A stretch of DNA of 64,000 nucleotides from an uncultured Peptococcaceae bacterium. GTDB lineage: Bacteria > Bacillota > Peptococcia > Peptococcales > Peptococcaceae. Made by a program: the position numbers and the translations under genes. The notes under the pieces are model-generated. The model was not told the DNA's origin. It did no database searches and saw nothing but the letters and a program-made list of their open reading frames with translations. The DNA lies in NCBI GenBank assembly GCA_910585405.1, contig CAJUDO010000011.1, forward strand, positions 23,011 to 87,010, in the 5' to 3' direction. Below, in pieces: positions 1-9,662 of the stretch; positions within the stretch are counted from its first letter, which is position 1, and the number at the start of each line of letters is the position of its first letter.

Positions 1-16
1 TCTAAGGAGGAACATC

Positions 17-541
17 ATGACAACCATATTGGCAGTAAAAAAAGATAATCAGGTAGCCATAGCCGGCGACGGTCAGGTTACGTTAGGTGAAAAAGTGATT
101 ATGAAACATTCAGCTAAAAAAGTACGCACTCTGTATCACGGTAAAGTTGTAACTGGTTTTGCGGGGTCGGTGTCTGATGCAATTTCGCTGTTTGAAAAAT
201 TTGAGAATCATTTGGAATCAACACGGGGAAATTTGACAAAAGCCGCAGTGGAAATGGCTAAAGAATGGAGATCAGACAAAGTACTAAAAAATTTGGAGGC
301 AATGCTGATTGTCGCAAATAAAGAGGAGTTGTTGGTACTTTCAGGAAACGGAGAAGTGATCACACCTGATTTCGATACGGTAGCTATTGGTTCGGGAGGT
401 TCCTATGCTTATGCTGCTTCTTTGGCCTTGATGCAAAATACCGATTTGAGCGCGGCAGAAATTGCCCGAAAATCTTTGGAGATTGCCAGCGAAATCTGTG
501 TATTTACCAATAACCATATTACTGTGGAAGAAGTACAGTAG
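17..541 (+). CDS. hslV: ATP-dependent protease peptidase subunit HslV
   Basis: Proteolytic subunit of the HslVU (ClpQY) protease, a cytoplasmic double hexamer that degrades proteins unfolded by HslU. The protein begins M-T-T-I, so removal of Met exposes the N-terminal Thr nucleophile of this proteasome-like family. The AGDGQVTLG stretch near residue 17 and the IGSGG motif near residue 124 are family hallmarks. Its 174 residues match the usual length. An AAGGAGG ribosome site sits at about 4-10, seven to eight bases before the ATG. hslU follows after 12 bases, so the two are co-transcribed; the promoter lies left of the window. Confidence 0.97.
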   Translation: MTTILAVKKDNQVAIAGDGQVTLGEKVIMKHSAKKVRTLYHGKVVTGFAGSVSDAISLFEKFENHLESTRGNLTKAAVEMAKEWRSDKVLKNLEAMLIVANKEELLVLSGNGEVITPDFDTVAIGSGGSYAYAASLALMQNTDLSAAEIARKSLEIASEICVFTNNHITVEEVQ

Positions 542-553
542 GAGGGAACAACG

Positions 554-1948
554 ATGGAAACCTTAACTCCACAAGAAATTGTATGTGAGCTGGATAAATA
601 TATTATCGGACAGAGCGAGGCAAAAAAAAGTGTAGCTGTGGCCTTGCGCAATCGCTATCGTCGCAGCTTGCTGCCAAAGGAGCAGCAGGAAGAAATCAGT
701 CCGAAAAACATTATTATGATTGGACCTACCGGCGTGGGAAAAACGGAAATTGCCCGTCGCTTGGCCAAATTGGTGCGCGCGCCTTTTGTAAAAGTGGAGG
801 CCACCAAATTCACAGAAGTGGGCTATGTAGGACGTGATGTGGAATCTATGATTCGGGATTTGTTGGAAGCAGCCATTCGTCAAGTCAACGAAAACAAAAT
901 GGAGGATGTGCAACAGCAGGCAGAACAGTTGGCGGAGGAAAGACTGCTTGATATTTTGGCACCGCTACCTAAGAAAAAAACATCGATGGCCAATCCTTTT
1001 GAAATGTTCTTCAATAATGGCGCAAATAATGTAGCAAAACCTGCAGAGGCGGAGCAAGATTTGCAGGTCATCAAGGATAAACGGGAGATCATGAAGCAAA
1101 AGCTTCGTCGGCAGGAGTTGGAGGAAGACTATATCGAGATTGAAGTAGAGGATAACAACTCTATGAACGATATGTTAGCCAGTATGGGCGTCGATGACAG
1201 CAATGGCAATTTCGGAGACATGTTCAATAACTTCATGCCCAAGAAGATGAAAAAAAGAAAAGTGACTGTCGCACAGGCACGCAAAATTTTGGCGCAGCAG
1301 GAAGCAGAAAAACTGGTTGACTTTGATGACGTGAAGCAGGAAGCCATCACCCTTGCGGAAAATCACGGCATTATCTTCCTGGACGAGATTGATAAAATCG
1401 CCGGAAAAGGCTCCAGCAGTGGTCCCGATGTTTCCCGCGAAGGCGTGCAGCGGGATATCTTGCCCATTGTAGAAGGTAGCGTAGTGAAAACAAAATACGG
1501 AAATATCTGTACCGATCACATTTTGTTCATTGCCGCCGGTGCTTTTCATGTAGCCAAACCTACCGACTTAATTCCCGAATTGCAGGGACGCTTCCCAGTA
1601 CGTGTTTATCTGGAAAATCTTAGTCAGGAGGATTTGGAGCGCATTCTGCGGGAGCCCGATAATTCTCTACTGAAACAGTATACGCAGCTTTTATCTACGG
1701 AGGGTGTAGAGCTTGTCTTTACCGAGGATGCCATCAGCCAACTGGCAAAAATCGCCTATGACTTAAATGAACAGACAGAAAATCTGGGCGCCAGACGTCT
1801 GCATACCATATTGGAAAAATTGCTGGCAGATATTATGTTTGCCGCCAGTGATTACCAGGGACAACAGTTCCTTATCGACAGACAATATGTGGTGGAGCAT
1901 CTCAATGAAATGGCAGTCAATCAGGATTTGAGTAAATTTATTTTATAG
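554..1948 (+). CDS. hslU: HslU, AAA+ unfoldase of the HslVU protease
   Basis: ATPase that unfolds substrates and feeds them to HslV. Walker A is GPTGVGKT at residues 57-64, the pore loop GYVGRD is at 90-95, and Walker B ending in LDEID is near 276-280. An acidic and lysine-rich insertion (I domain) lies between about 110 and 240. The C-terminus ends DLSKFIL, the type of tail that docks into HslV to activate it. At 464 residues it is full length. A GGAGGG site precedes the ATG. It forms an operon with hslV. Confidence 0.97.
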   Translation: METLTPQEIVCELDKYIIGQSEAKKSVAVALRNRYRRSLLPKEQQEEISPKNIIMIGPTGVGKTEIARRLAKLVRAPFVKVEATKFTEVGYVGRDVESMIRDLLEAAIRQVNENKMEDVQQQAEQLAEERLLDILAPLPKKKTSMANPFEMFFNNGANNVAKPAEAEQDLQVIKDKREIMKQKLRRQELEEDYIEIEVEDNNSMNDMLASMGVDDSNGNFGDMFNNFMPKKMKKRKVTVAQARKILAQQEAEKLVDFDDVKQEAITLAENHGIIFLDEIDKIAGKGSSSGPDVSREGVQRDILPIVEGSVVKTKYGNICTDHILFIAAGAFHVAKPTDLIPELQGRFPVRVYLENLSQEDLERILREPDNSLLKQYTQLLSTEGVELVFTEDAISQLAKIAYDLNEQTENLGARRLHTILEKLLADIMFAASDYQGQQFLIDRQYVVEHLNEMAVNQDLSKFIL

Positions 1949-1981
1949 TGTTACAGAGATTATAATAAGTGGGGCGTTTGT

Positions 1982-2854
1982 ATGCAGATTACCAAAGCAG
2001 TCATTCCGGCAGCTGGGCTGGGCACACGATTTTTGCCGGCTACCAAGGCACAGCCCAAAGAAATGCTGCCCATTGTAGATAAGCCGACAATTCAATATAT
2101 TATTGAAGAAGCGGTGCACTCTGGTATTACCGATATTCTCATCATTACCGGCCGTAATAAACGGGCTATTGAGGATCATTTTGACCGTTCTATCGAGCTG
2201 GAGCTGGAACTGGAGCGCAAACATAAAGAAGAATTGTTAGCTGAAATCAAAGCAATTTCTAACCTGGTCAATATCCAGTATATTCGTCAGCAAACTCCAA
2301 AAGGTTTGGGGCATGCCGTGCTTTGCGCCAAAAATTTTGTGGGCAACGAACCCTTCGCCGTATTGCTGGGCGATGATGTAGTAGATTCTCAGATTCCCTG
2401 CTTGAAGCAATTGATGCAGGTGTTTGACTGCTACAACTCTACCGTTTTAGGCGTGCAGCAGGTAGCCTGGGAGGAAGTAAATAAATATGGCATTGTTTCC
2501 GGTGAAATGATAGAGGACAAGATTCACAAAGTAAAAACCTTATTTGAAAAACCGGATCAGGAGATTGCGCCTTCAAATGTGGCAATTTTAGGACGATATA
2601 TTATTACGCCGGATATTTTTCCGATTTTGGAACGCACAGAACCGGGTGCTGGGTTAGAAATTCAATTAACCGATGCGTTGAAGGAGTTGGCTCGTCATAA
2701 AGCAGTCTATGCCTATGAATTTACAGGTTGTCGCTACGATGTAGGAGATAAACTGGGCTTTCTGAAAGCAACTGTGGAGATGGCGCTTAAACGTCCGGAT
2801 TTACATAGCGCTTTTTCTCAATATCTCAAATCATTGAACGGTAAATTGGATTAG
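1982..2854 (+). CDS. galU: UTP-glucose-1-phosphate uridylyltransferase
   Basis: Makes UDP-glucose from UTP and glucose-1-phosphate for envelope polysaccharides and glycolipids. The nucleotide-binding signature GLGTR is at residues 12-16, followed by the KEMLP motif at 26-30, as in GalU/GtaB enzymes. The GDDVVD segment near residue 125 fits the metal/nucleotide region, and ELARHKAVYAYEF near the C-terminus is also typical. Its 290 residues are normal. It starts 33 bases after hslU and may be read from the same transcript. The ribosome site is weak (GTGGGG). A hairpin terminator follows the gene. Confidence 0.95.
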   Translation: MQITKAVIPAAGLGTRFLPATKAQPKEMLPIVDKPTIQYIIEEAVHSGITDILIITGRNKRAIEDHFDRSIELELELERKHKEELLAEIKAISNLVNIQYIRQQTPKGLGHAVLCAKNFVGNEPFAVLLGDDVVDSQIPCLKQLMQVFDCYNSTVLGVQQVAWEEVNKYGIVSGEMIEDKIHKVKTLFEKPDQEIAPSNVAILGRYIITPDIFPILERTEPGAGLEIQLTDALKELARHKAVYAYEFTGCRYDVGDKLGFLKATVEMALKRPDLHSAFSQYLKSLNGKLD

Positions 2855-2897
2855 TTACAAAATAAAGCAATCTCTTCAGAGAAAATGATATGATCAG

Positions 2898-2937
2898 ATA
2901 GGAAACGGTATAGCTTGCGGGCTATGCCGTTTCCTAT
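2898..2937 (+). terminator. Hairpin terminator after galU
   Basis: A 17-bp stem (2898-2914 with 2921-2937, one G-T pair) around a 6-base loop, just downstream of galU. The following bases are only partly T-rich, so termination strength is uncertain. Confidence 0.6.
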
Positions 2938-3052
2938 TTACAGAGATTATCAGCAAGAAAATAAAGAGCAAAACGTATGAACGAAAGAATATAAAAAGTT
3001 GATAAATAGTTGAAATTTATATGCTATTGTGACCTGACAGGGGGTGTGAAAG

Positions 3053-3727
3053 GTGCATGACAAAATATTGATTGTAGATGACGAAAAAGATATCGTAGCA
3101 ATGCTTGGCAGTTTTTTTGAAAGCAAAGGCTTTTTTGTTTTATCTGCCGCAAACGGAGCTGAGGCATTGAAACAAGTGGAACGGCAGCCGGATATTATAT
3201 TGCTTGATATCAATATGCCCGAATTAGATGGTTTGGAGGTATGCCGGCGTATTCGTGACTACATATCCTGTCCCATCCTTTTTCTGACAGCTCGCATTGA
3301 AGATACAGACAAAGTAAAGGGCTTTGCTGTTGGCGGGGACGATTATATTGTAAAACCTTTTTCTCTTATGGAGCTTGAAGCGAGAGTACGTGCCCACCTG
3401 CGTCGGGAAGCAAGGCATAATTTTGAAGCACAGGTAAGATTTTCAGGAGATTTAACCATTGATTACGCGGAGCGCTGTCTGTTTTTGGCGGGCAAACGTG
3501 TTGGGCTTGCGAAAAAAGAGTTCGAAATTGTGGAACTGCTGTCTCAAAATCCCGGACAGGTTTTTGACAAGGAACGGATTTATGAGCGAATTTGGGGTTA
3601 CGACAGCAGAGGGGAAAGCAGCGTCGTAGCGGAGCATATCCGCAGAATACGGGCGAAATTGGCAGCGCACACCGACAGGATTTATATTGAAACAGTTTGG
3701 GGGTGCGGATATAAGTGGCTGAAATAA
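3053..3727 (+). CDS. OmpR-type response regulator
   Basis: DNA-binding response regulator. The receiver domain (about 1-115) has acidic residues D9/D10, phospho-acceptor D52, T79 and K101. The C-terminal winged helix (about 125-224) ends with the GCGYKW motif of the OmpR/PhoB group. The start is a GTG at 3053 preceded by AGGGGG. It overlaps the histidine kinase by 13 bases, so the two are translationally coupled. The partner kinase and the ABC exporter downstream suggest it responds to an envelope stress or antimicrobial peptide and controls the exporter; that role is inferred from context. Confidence 0.93.
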   Translation: MHDKILIVDDEKDIVAMLGSFFESKGFFVLSAANGAEALKQVERQPDIILLDINMPELDGLEVCRRIRDYISCPILFLTARIEDTDKVKGFAVGGDDYIVKPFSLMELEARVRAHLRREARHNFEAQVRFSGDLTIDYAERCLFLAGKRVGLAKKEFEIVELLSQNPGQVFDKERIYERIWGYDSRGESSVVAEHIRRIRAKLAAHTDRIYIETVWGCGYKWLK

Positions 3728-4893
3728 ATCATCTGTGGAAGAATTTGTCCATTCGAAAAAGTTTTATTCTTTATGTACTTATCTTTATTCTGCTTGATTT
3801 GGTTCTTTCGGGGGCAACGATTTCTCTCTGCGAGTATACTGCTGAGCAAATCCAAGCGGCTTATCCTTCTTCCGGCGAAAAATATTATCTGACAAATGAA
3901 CAGGGAGAACAGTTCGGGGAGGGCGTTTACATTGGCACGGTGCCTGTTCCATTGTCTGAAGAGGATGAACGGGCGATAGCGCTGTTAGAGATGTTGCCTG
4001 CCATTGCTACAATCTTTTATTCGGCATTGTGCATTCTGGCAGCGACACTGCTGTTTTACAGAAACAAGTTGAGACAGCCTTTGGCGGAGCTACAGGCCGC
4101 ATCAGAAAAAATCGCCAACAATAACCTGAATTTTGTGCTAAGCTACAGCAGCAAAGACGAGCTGGGTCAGCTCTGCGTCTCCTTTGAAACAATGCGGGCT
4201 GCCCTTGCCGAGAATTTTTCGGAAATGTGGCGGCAAGTTGAGGAACGAAAAGTGCTTAATGCCGCCTTTGCCCACGATTTGCGCACACCCCTTACCGTGC
4301 TGAAAGGTTACAATGAAATGCTGCAGATGAGTGAACAGATGCAGACAAGAGAAATCGCCGCCACCATGGAAAAACATCTATCTCGTATGGAAAATTATAT
4401 AAACAGCATGAGTCATCTCAGGCGCTTGGAAGATACTTGGCCGGAATACAGAAGCATTCCTCTGCAGTCCTTTCTTTCCTCTCTGTATGAAAGCGCCAAA
4501 ATTGTATGTGAACAGAATGGAAAAATCCTGTGTTTTCAAAAAGAAATATCTCTTTCACAGCTGTCCGTTGATAGCTCCTTCATTTCTCAGGTATGCAATA
4601 ATTTGATTTCTAATGCCGTGCGATACGCCCAAACTACAGTGAACTTGTCTGTTTCTTTGCAGGAGCACGGTTTATTGCTCTCTGTTGCAGACGATGGGAA
4701 GGGGTTCGACCAAAAGAGTCTGCATCGGGCATCAAATCCTTATTTTACAGAAGAAAGCGGCCATACAGAGCATTTTGGGTTAGGGTTATATATCTGTAAA
4801 ATACTCTGCGCACATCACGGCGGTTCCTTGAAAATTGACAATTGTTCAAATGGTGCAAAGGTATCCGCATTTTTTGGTAGCCCTTCCTTGTAG
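3715..4893 (+). CDS. Sensor histidine kinase
   Basis: Membrane sensor kinase of 392 residues. It has transmembrane segments near 18-38 and 95-115 flanking a short extracytoplasmic loop of about 55 residues, a HAMP region (about 116-170), the phospho-accepting H187 in AFAHDLRTP, and an ATPase domain with the N box (NLISNAVRYA) and G box (DDGKGFD, GLGLYI). The GTG start at 3715 lies inside the response-regulator gene. A loop this short is common in kinases that sense through a partner transporter rather than by binding ligand themselves, which would suit the adjacent ABC exporter; that is inference. Confidence 0.92.
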   Translation: MAEINHLWKNLSIRKSFILYVLIFILLDLVLSGATISLCEYTAEQIQAAYPSSGEKYYLTNEQGEQFGEGVYIGTVPVPLSEEDERAIALLEMLPAIATIFYSALCILAATLLFYRNKLRQPLAELQAASEKIANNNLNFVLSYSSKDELGQLCVSFETMRAALAENFSEMWRQVEERKVLNAAFAHDLRTPLTVLKGYNEMLQMSEQMQTREIAATMEKHLSRMENYINSMSHLRRLEDTWPEYRSIPLQSFLSSLYESAKIVCEQNGKILCFQKEISLSQLSVDSSFISQVCNNLISNAVRYAQTTVNLSVSLQEHGLLLSVADDGKGFDQKSLHRASNPYFTEESGHTEHFGLGLYICKILCAHHGGSLKIDNCSNGAKVSAFFGSPSL

Positions 4894-4919
4894 ATAAAAA
4901 GTAGATAATTATCTTTTAT

Positions 4920-4951
4920 ACTCTCTGTGAAAACACATGGAGAGTTTTTTT
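4920..4951 (+). terminator. Terminator/attenuator between sensor kinase and ABC exporter
   Basis: Stem ACTCTC (4920-4925) with GAGAGT (4940-4945), extended by TGTG/CACA with a small bulge, followed by seven T residues (4945-4951). It sits between the kinase stop and the exporter start, so exporter mRNA may depend on read-through or on an internal promoter. Confidence 0.7.
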
Positions 4952-4987
4952 ATGCTCTGTGAAGAAAGGAAAGAAGGGAATATTTAT

Positions 4988-5863
4988 ATGGAACTGAAAA
5001 CTATAGCACTAACAAAAAAATTCGGAGGGAGGATTGCCGTAAATGATTTGAATCTCACATTTACAAACGGCGTTTATGGTTTGTTGGGGGCAAACGGCGC
5101 AGGAAAAACTACATTTATGCGTTTGCTTTGCAATCTCCAAAACCCTACTTCCGGCGAAATTCTTTTGGATGGAAAAAACATTGCAGGACTAGGAGAAAGT
5201 TATCGAAAACTTTTAGGGTATTTACCGCAGCATTTCGTTTATTATCCTGATTTTACAGCAATTGAATTTTTGTTATATGTCGCTGCATTAAAGGGACTGA
5301 ACGATAAAGCTACAGAAAAGAAATCCAAAGAACTGCTTGACGAGGTGGGTCTAACAGCAGAAAGCAGGCGAAAAATCAAAACCTTTTCCGGCGGCATGAA
5401 ACAGCGTTTAGGAATCGCCCAGGCCATGCTGAACAATCCCCGTATTTTAATTTTGGACGAGCCCACAGCAGGGCTTGACCCGAAAGAGCGCGTTCGCTTC
5501 CGCAACCTGATAAGTGCTTTTTCCAAAGACCGTATTGTAATTTTATCTACTCATATCGTTTCGGATGTGGAATTTATTGCCGAAGAAATCCTGATGATGA
5601 AATCTGGGCAGATTGTCCATTTTGGTAAGCCCCAGGAGATTACTTCAGAAATAAACGGACAGGTATGGGAGTGTGTTGTCCCGACCTCCCGCGCAGAACA
5701 ATATGGAGCGGCATATAATCTAAGCAACCTGCGCAATATAAGTGGTGCGCAGACTGTACTGCGGATTATTGCAGATCATCCGCCTATGAAAAATGCGGTG
5801 CGGGTACAGCCGAATTTGGAAGATCTGTACTTGTATTATTTCAAAGGAGCTGCAGAAAAATGA
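4988..5863 (+). CDS. ABC exporter ATP-binding subunit
   Basis: ATPase of an ABC-2 type exporter. Walker A GANGAGKT is at residues 34-41, the signature is SGGMKQR, and Walker B ends ILDEPTAGLD; the H-loop is in STHIVSD. An in-frame ATG exists at 4937, but it lies just after the terminator without a good ribosome site. The ATG at 4988 follows GAAGGG and gives the normal N-terminus MELKTIALTKKFGG (291 residues). The stop overlaps the permease start by 4 bases (ATGA), so the two subunits are coupled. Substrate unknown; peptide or antibiotic export is typical of such kinase-linked transporters. Confidence 0.92.
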   Translation: MELKTIALTKKFGGRIAVNDLNLTFTNGVYGLLGANGAGKTTFMRLLCNLQNPTSGEILLDGKNIAGLGESYRKLLGYLPQHFVYYPDFTAIEFLLYVAALKGLNDKATEKKSKELLDEVGLTAESRRKIKTFSGGMKQRLGIAQAMLNNPRILILDEPTAGLDPKERVRFRNLISAFSKDRIVILSTHIVSDVEFIAEEILMMKSGQIVHFGKPQEITSEINGQVWECVVPTSRAEQYGAAYNLSNLRNISGAQTVLRIIADHPPMKNAVRVQPNLEDLYLYYFKGAAEK

Positions 5864-6936
5864 GAAAACTATTTTATTTTGAATTGCGAAAGATTTTTTC
5901 GAGACGCTTAACACAAATCGCTTTGTTTGCCATAGTGCTTTTATCTATTCTATTGAGTCTTTCTACCTATCAAAGCAAATATGCCTTTGACGGAAACAGT
6001 AATGAGGGAACCGGAAAAACAGCCGTCGAGATTGAAAAGAGAATCGCCGCTGACTATGCAGGAACCCTGACCGATGAAAAAATTCAGAAAATGCTGACAG
6101 ACTTTGCGCCCAAAACAGATTTACACGGATTGAATGCCGCTTATCTTTATCAAAATGCGCTGCAGTCAGCAGCCTTTGCTCGTTTTTCTGACCTAGACGG
6201 AAATTGGAACGGGCTTAGCGTTTCTGATGTATTTGGCAGCGAAGCGATAAAAATCGGTTATATTGACGGATGGCTCTCTACTGTACAGAATATGGCGAAA
6301 ATTCTTCTCGTTCTCTCCTTAGTGATGATTATCATGACAGCCTCTGTTTTTTGCGGTGAGTACAATGGCGTAGATAATCTCATATTGACGAGCAAATATG
6401 GAAGAACCAAATGTGCGACAGCAAAGGTTATGGCAAGCATCTTCGCCGCGCTGGTTGTTACAGCAGTTGTCATTGCCGGCAATTATCTGCTTGCTTTTGC
6501 GTTGTACGGCAGTGAAGGGTTGGATTGCAGCATTTTATTTGCTCCGATAAGTTATATGGAAGGTTTTATTCCTTTCAACATCACTTGCGGAGCGATGCTC
6601 AAATATCAAATTTTGCTGGCATTTACAGGCGCTATCAGTGTTACAGGGATCACCTTAATTGTTTCAGCCGTCAGTAAAAATCAGATTACGGCGCTAGTTG
6701 TTTCTGCGGCAATCTATATGTTTCCGGTTCTGTTGCCTATTGAGGAGACAAATGTGCTGTTTCGCTATATTGGGCTATTGCCGCTGTATCATGCCCAATT
6801 CATTTCCCTTATGTCGATAGAGTGCATGTCTAATGGTTTGTTGTATGCGGTATGGGTTGTTCCGGTAGCATGCATCTTTATCGGTGCTGGCAGTTTCTTT
6901 TCCCGCAGAATTTTTGCCAAGCATCAGATTTTCTAA
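5860..6936 (+). CDS. ABC exporter membrane subunit
   Basis: Permease of 358 residues. A first membrane span (about 16-34) is followed by a long extracytoplasmic region (about 35-140), then about five further hydrophobic spans to the C-terminus. This is the ABC-2 layout with a large first loop. The start overlaps the ATPase stop. The gene ends 53 bases before a LysR promoter. Export of a peptide or lipid-like compound is inferred only from the architecture and the two-component system upstream. Confidence 0.85.
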   Translation: MRKLFYFELRKIFSRRLTQIALFAIVLLSILLSLSTYQSKYAFDGNSNEGTGKTAVEIEKRIAADYAGTLTDEKIQKMLTDFAPKTDLHGLNAAYLYQNALQSAAFARFSDLDGNWNGLSVSDVFGSEAIKIGYIDGWLSTVQNMAKILLVLSLVMIIMTASVFCGEYNGVDNLILTSKYGRTKCATAKVMASIFAALVVTAVVIAGNYLLAFALYGSEGLDCSILFAPISYMEGFIPFNITCGAMLKYQILLAFTGAISVTGITLIVSAVSKNQITALVVSAAIYMFPVLLPIEETNVLFRYIGLLPLYHAQFISLMSIECMSNGLLYAVWVVPVACIFIGAGSFFSRRIFAKHQIF

Positions 6937-6989
6937 AAAGTTGGTGCAAGCTCGCTGAAAATGGGTATTTTCAGTTCATTTTTCAGTGT

Positions 6990-7019
6990 TTGCAGAATGG
7001 CCTTTCTTTGTGCTATAAT
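6990..7019 (+). promoter_or_regulatory. Sigma-A promoter for LysR gene (extended -10)
   Basis: TTGCAG at 6990-6995 and TATAAT at 7014-7019 with an 18-base spacer. The TGC immediately before TATAAT makes an extended -10. It lies 72 bases before the LysR start codon. Confidence 0.75.
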
Positions 7020-7091
7020 ACACGCAGAAGATTTTGTGCAATCTTTTATTGGATTGTCCGTTTGCGATATTTACAGTTTCGAGGAGGCACG

Positions 7092-8048
7092 ATGTTGAAC
7101 ATTTTATCGTTAAAATATGCAGTCACTGTGGCACGTTGTGGTTCTATCACCGGTGCGGCGGAGCAGCTTGCTATGAGCCAACCTAATTTGAGCAAAGCAA
7201 TCAAAGAGTTAGAAACCTCATTAGGGATTACTATTTTTCAACGCACTTCTACAGGTGTGGTTCCTACAGGACAAGGGTTGGAATTTTTAGATTCCGCACG
7301 ACACATTTTGCAACAGCTGGATGAACTGGAAAATCGCTATAAAGCAGATGAAAATAGAAAAATCGCCTTTTCTGTTTCAGTTCCCCGAGCCAGCTATATC
7401 ACCTATGCCTTTGCCGATTTTGCCAATAGTCTGAGTACTGACAGAGAATTTGAGTTGAATTTTATGGAGACCAATTCCATGGAAGCAGTACAAAATATCA
7501 GCCGCAAGGGCTATTCGCTGGGGATCATTCGCTATCAGTCCGAATATGACTCTTATTTTCAAAAGATGCTCTCAGAAAAACGTATGCAATCTCAGCTTTT
7601 GTGGGAATTTGAATACCAAGCGCTGATGTCGTTACGCAATCCTCTGGCACAGCGGAAACAAATCCGTTTGCAGGAGTTGGAATCGCTGACTGAAGTTATT
7701 CATGGTGATTGGGATGTACCCTTTATCCCTGATGACGAGCAGGAACAAATACTGTCAGTACCCAACCAAAAAAAGAAGATCTATGTCTATGAGCGGGGTA
7801 GTCAGTTTGATTTATTACAGAGTATTCCCAGCAGCTTTATGTGGGTGTCTCCTGTACCTGATGCGTTGCTGAAGCGGTATCAATTGGTTCAGTTGGGTTG
7901 TCAAGAAATGAACGGGCGGCCATTTCGCGATGTATTAATCAGCCCTCAGGGCTATCGCTTCAGCGAAGTGGAGCAGGGCTTCATCCAGCGGGTAATGGAT
8001 GTGCGGGATGAACTGAACAGGCAATACGGACCGCTTCCTTGGAGTTAA
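7092..8048 (+). CDS. LysR-family transcriptional regulator
   Basis: A 318-residue LysR regulator. The winged-helix domain covers about 1-62, with the recognition helix in SITGAAEQLAMSQPNLSKAI, followed by a substrate-binding domain. The reading frame is open further upstream, but the ATG at 7092 has a GAGGAGG site and begins at the canonical LysR N-terminus (MLNILSLKYAVTVA). It has its own promoter and terminator, and its neighbours run in the same direction, so its target is not obvious. The serpin gene downstream is one possibility. Confidence 0.92.
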   Translation: MLNILSLKYAVTVARCGSITGAAEQLAMSQPNLSKAIKELETSLGITIFQRTSTGVVPTGQGLEFLDSARHILQQLDELENRYKADENRKIAFSVSVPRASYITYAFADFANSLSTDREFELNFMETNSMEAVQNISRKGYSLGIIRYQSEYDSYFQKMLSEKRMQSQLLWEFEYQALMSLRNPLAQRKQIRLQELESLTEVIHGDWDVPFIPDDEQEQILSVPNQKKKIYVYERGSQFDLLQSIPSSFMWVSPVPDALLKRYQLVQLGCQEMNGRPFRDVLISPQGYRFSEVEQGFIQRVMDVRDELNRQYGPLPWS

Positions 8049-8095
8049 AAGGGGTTACGCAAAAGTTATAAAGGAAAATTTGCAGATCAACGGAA

Positions 8096-8122
8096 AAACG
8101 GCTTGTTAAGAGCCGTTTTTTT
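8096..8122 (+). terminator. Rho-independent terminator of LysR gene
   Basis: AAACGGCT (8096-8103), a 7-base loop, AGCCGTTT (8111-8118) and a continuing T run. Confidence 0.85.
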
Positions 8123-8423
8123 GTATTTCTTCTGGAATTAAAAAATACAAGATTGGAAATATCCTACCGATAAAAATAAGATGTGTAGCTGTTCTCCAAG
8201 TGCAGTAAGTCATCAGATTGTAATGTTCTGGAACTTTTGAGTATCAATTTCGTCTAAAAATTAGGAGATAGCAGGCGATGTTTATTATAATATGGCTGAA
8301 TATGTATAGAGTTAAACGGAAAAATGAAAGTATTGTTCAAAAGCCGCCGTTGTTTTAAGATATTGTCTGCTCATAGTTATTTAACAAAATGCATTTTTGT
8401 GCACGCTCAGGGAGGTTGGTTGT
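8123..8423 (+). other. Intergenic region upstream of serpin gene
   Basis: About 300 AT-rich bases with no credible reading frame. A TATAAT at 8286-8291 could be a -10 box for the serpin gene, but no good -35 is seen. Nothing else recognised. Confidence 0.4.
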
Positions 8424-9656
8424 ATGAAGAAGACAGATAAGTGGAAAAAATGGTTGGCAGTTTGTCTATGCGGCGTTTTATTGTGTTCAGTACTTACCGC
8501 CTGTCAGCAGAAAACAGAAAAACAACTTGCACTTAGTGTGGAGGGAGTCAGCGAATGGCAAGAGCCATTAGCGGATTTTTCCTATGAGTTGCTGCGACAG
8601 GCTGCAAGGGAAGAGCAGGAATCTATTTTGCTGTCGCCATTATCTGCATGGCTTGCACTGTCAATGACAGGACAAGGAGCAGAAGGTGCCACCAAAGATG
8701 CTTTTGTGGACTTCTTTCAGCAGATGGATTTGGAAACGCAAAAACAATTGGCGTCTGGACTCTTGCGGATGGAACAACAGTCCCCATATCTGTCCATCGT
8801 AAATAGTATTTGGTGCGACGATGAAATTACTGTAAATGATAGTTTTTTGCAAACTGTGCAGCAATCCTATCAGGCAGAGGTGATGCAGGAGGATTTGCAG
8901 GGAAGGGATGCTGTTGCGCATGTAAACCAATGGATTGCTGTATCTTCCAAGGAGCGCATTTCCCATATGCTGGAGGAAATTGATGATGATGCTGTGATGC
9001 TTTTGATTAATTGTCTGACTTTCGATGCTCCATGGCAGGACGGTTTTGCCGCAGGCGATACCTATCGGGAAATATTTTACGGAGCAGAAGGAGACAATCA
9101 AGAAAAAGAGTTTATGCATAAGGAGTTTGCGGAGGCACAGTATCTTTCTTGGAATGATGGCGAAGGAATTATACTTCCCTACGAGGGTGGAGACTTGGTG
9201 ATGGTAGCACTGTTGCCATCTGCACATACAAACTGCAATGCTTTAGTGGAACAATTATCCTACCAGTGGATTACCGATCTGCTGGACCACAGCGCAGTGT
9301 GCAAGGTCAATCTGGCACTGCCCAAGTTTACCATGGAAAGGAAGTGGAATTTGAATCAAATTTGTCAAGCAATGGGGCTGGGCATTGCTTTTGATCCCCA
9401 ACAGGCAGATTTTGCAAATTTGGGCAGCTGTAATGGCACGATATATTTAGGACAAGCTCTGCAAAATTGTTGGCTCGCTGTAGATGAAGCAGGTATCCAG
9501 GCTGCGGCTGCCACTGTGGTAGAAATGAAAAGGGAATCCGCAGTGGCAGCCGTCGGAAATATCATTTACCTTGAACTGAATCGGCCATTTGTTTATTTGA
9601 TTATGGATTCATCCACCCAACTTCCTGTGTTTTCTGGAATATATCAAGGTGAATAA
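8424..9656 (+). CDS. Serpin-family lipoprotein
   Basis: Serine-protease-inhibitor (serpin) fold protein of 410 residues. The N-terminus is a lipoprotein signal: positive residues 1-9, a hydrophobic core and lipobox LTAC with C27 to be lipidated, so it would sit on the outer face of the cytoplasmic membrane. Serpin hallmarks include SPLSAWLALSMTGQGAEG near residue 75 and the C-terminal signature NRPFVYLIMDS. The reactive loop hinge reads DEAGIQAAAATVV: small Ala residues at the P12-P9 positions suggest an inhibitory serpin, and the scissile region lies in VEMKRESA. The start has an AGGGAGGT site; a GTG further upstream (8397) is less likely. Its target, possibly a host or competitor protease, is inferred. 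Confidence 0.9.
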   Translation: MKKTDKWKKWLAVCLCGVLLCSVLTACQQKTEKQLALSVEGVSEWQEPLADFSYELLRQAAREEQESILLSPLSAWLALSMTGQGAEGATKDAFVDFFQQMDLETQKQLASGLLRMEQQSPYLSIVNSIWCDDEITVNDSFLQTVQQSYQAEVMQEDLQGRDAVAHVNQWIAVSSKERISHMLEEIDDDAVMLLINCLTFDAPWQDGFAAGDTYREIFYGAEGDNQEKEFMHKEFAEAQYLSWNDGEGIILPYEGGDLVMVALLPSAHTNCNALVEQLSYQWITDLLDHSAVCKVNLALPKFTMERKWNLNQICQAMGLGIAFDPQQADFANLGSCNGTIYLGQALQNCWLAVDEAGIQAAAATVVEMKRESAVAAVGNIIYLELNRPFVYLIMDSSTQLPVFSGIYQGE

Positions 9657-9662
9657 ACCTTA

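Noticed and set aside
1951..2950. TTACAGAGATTAT occurs twice (1951-1963 and 2938-2950) flanking galU.
   Set aside because: Short AT-rich 13-base identity with no further symmetry, not enough to claim an insertion target or regulator site.
8661..9227. A 188-residue antisense frame in the serpin gene.
   Set aside because: The sense strand encodes a clear serpin; the antisense frame has no ribosome site or motif.
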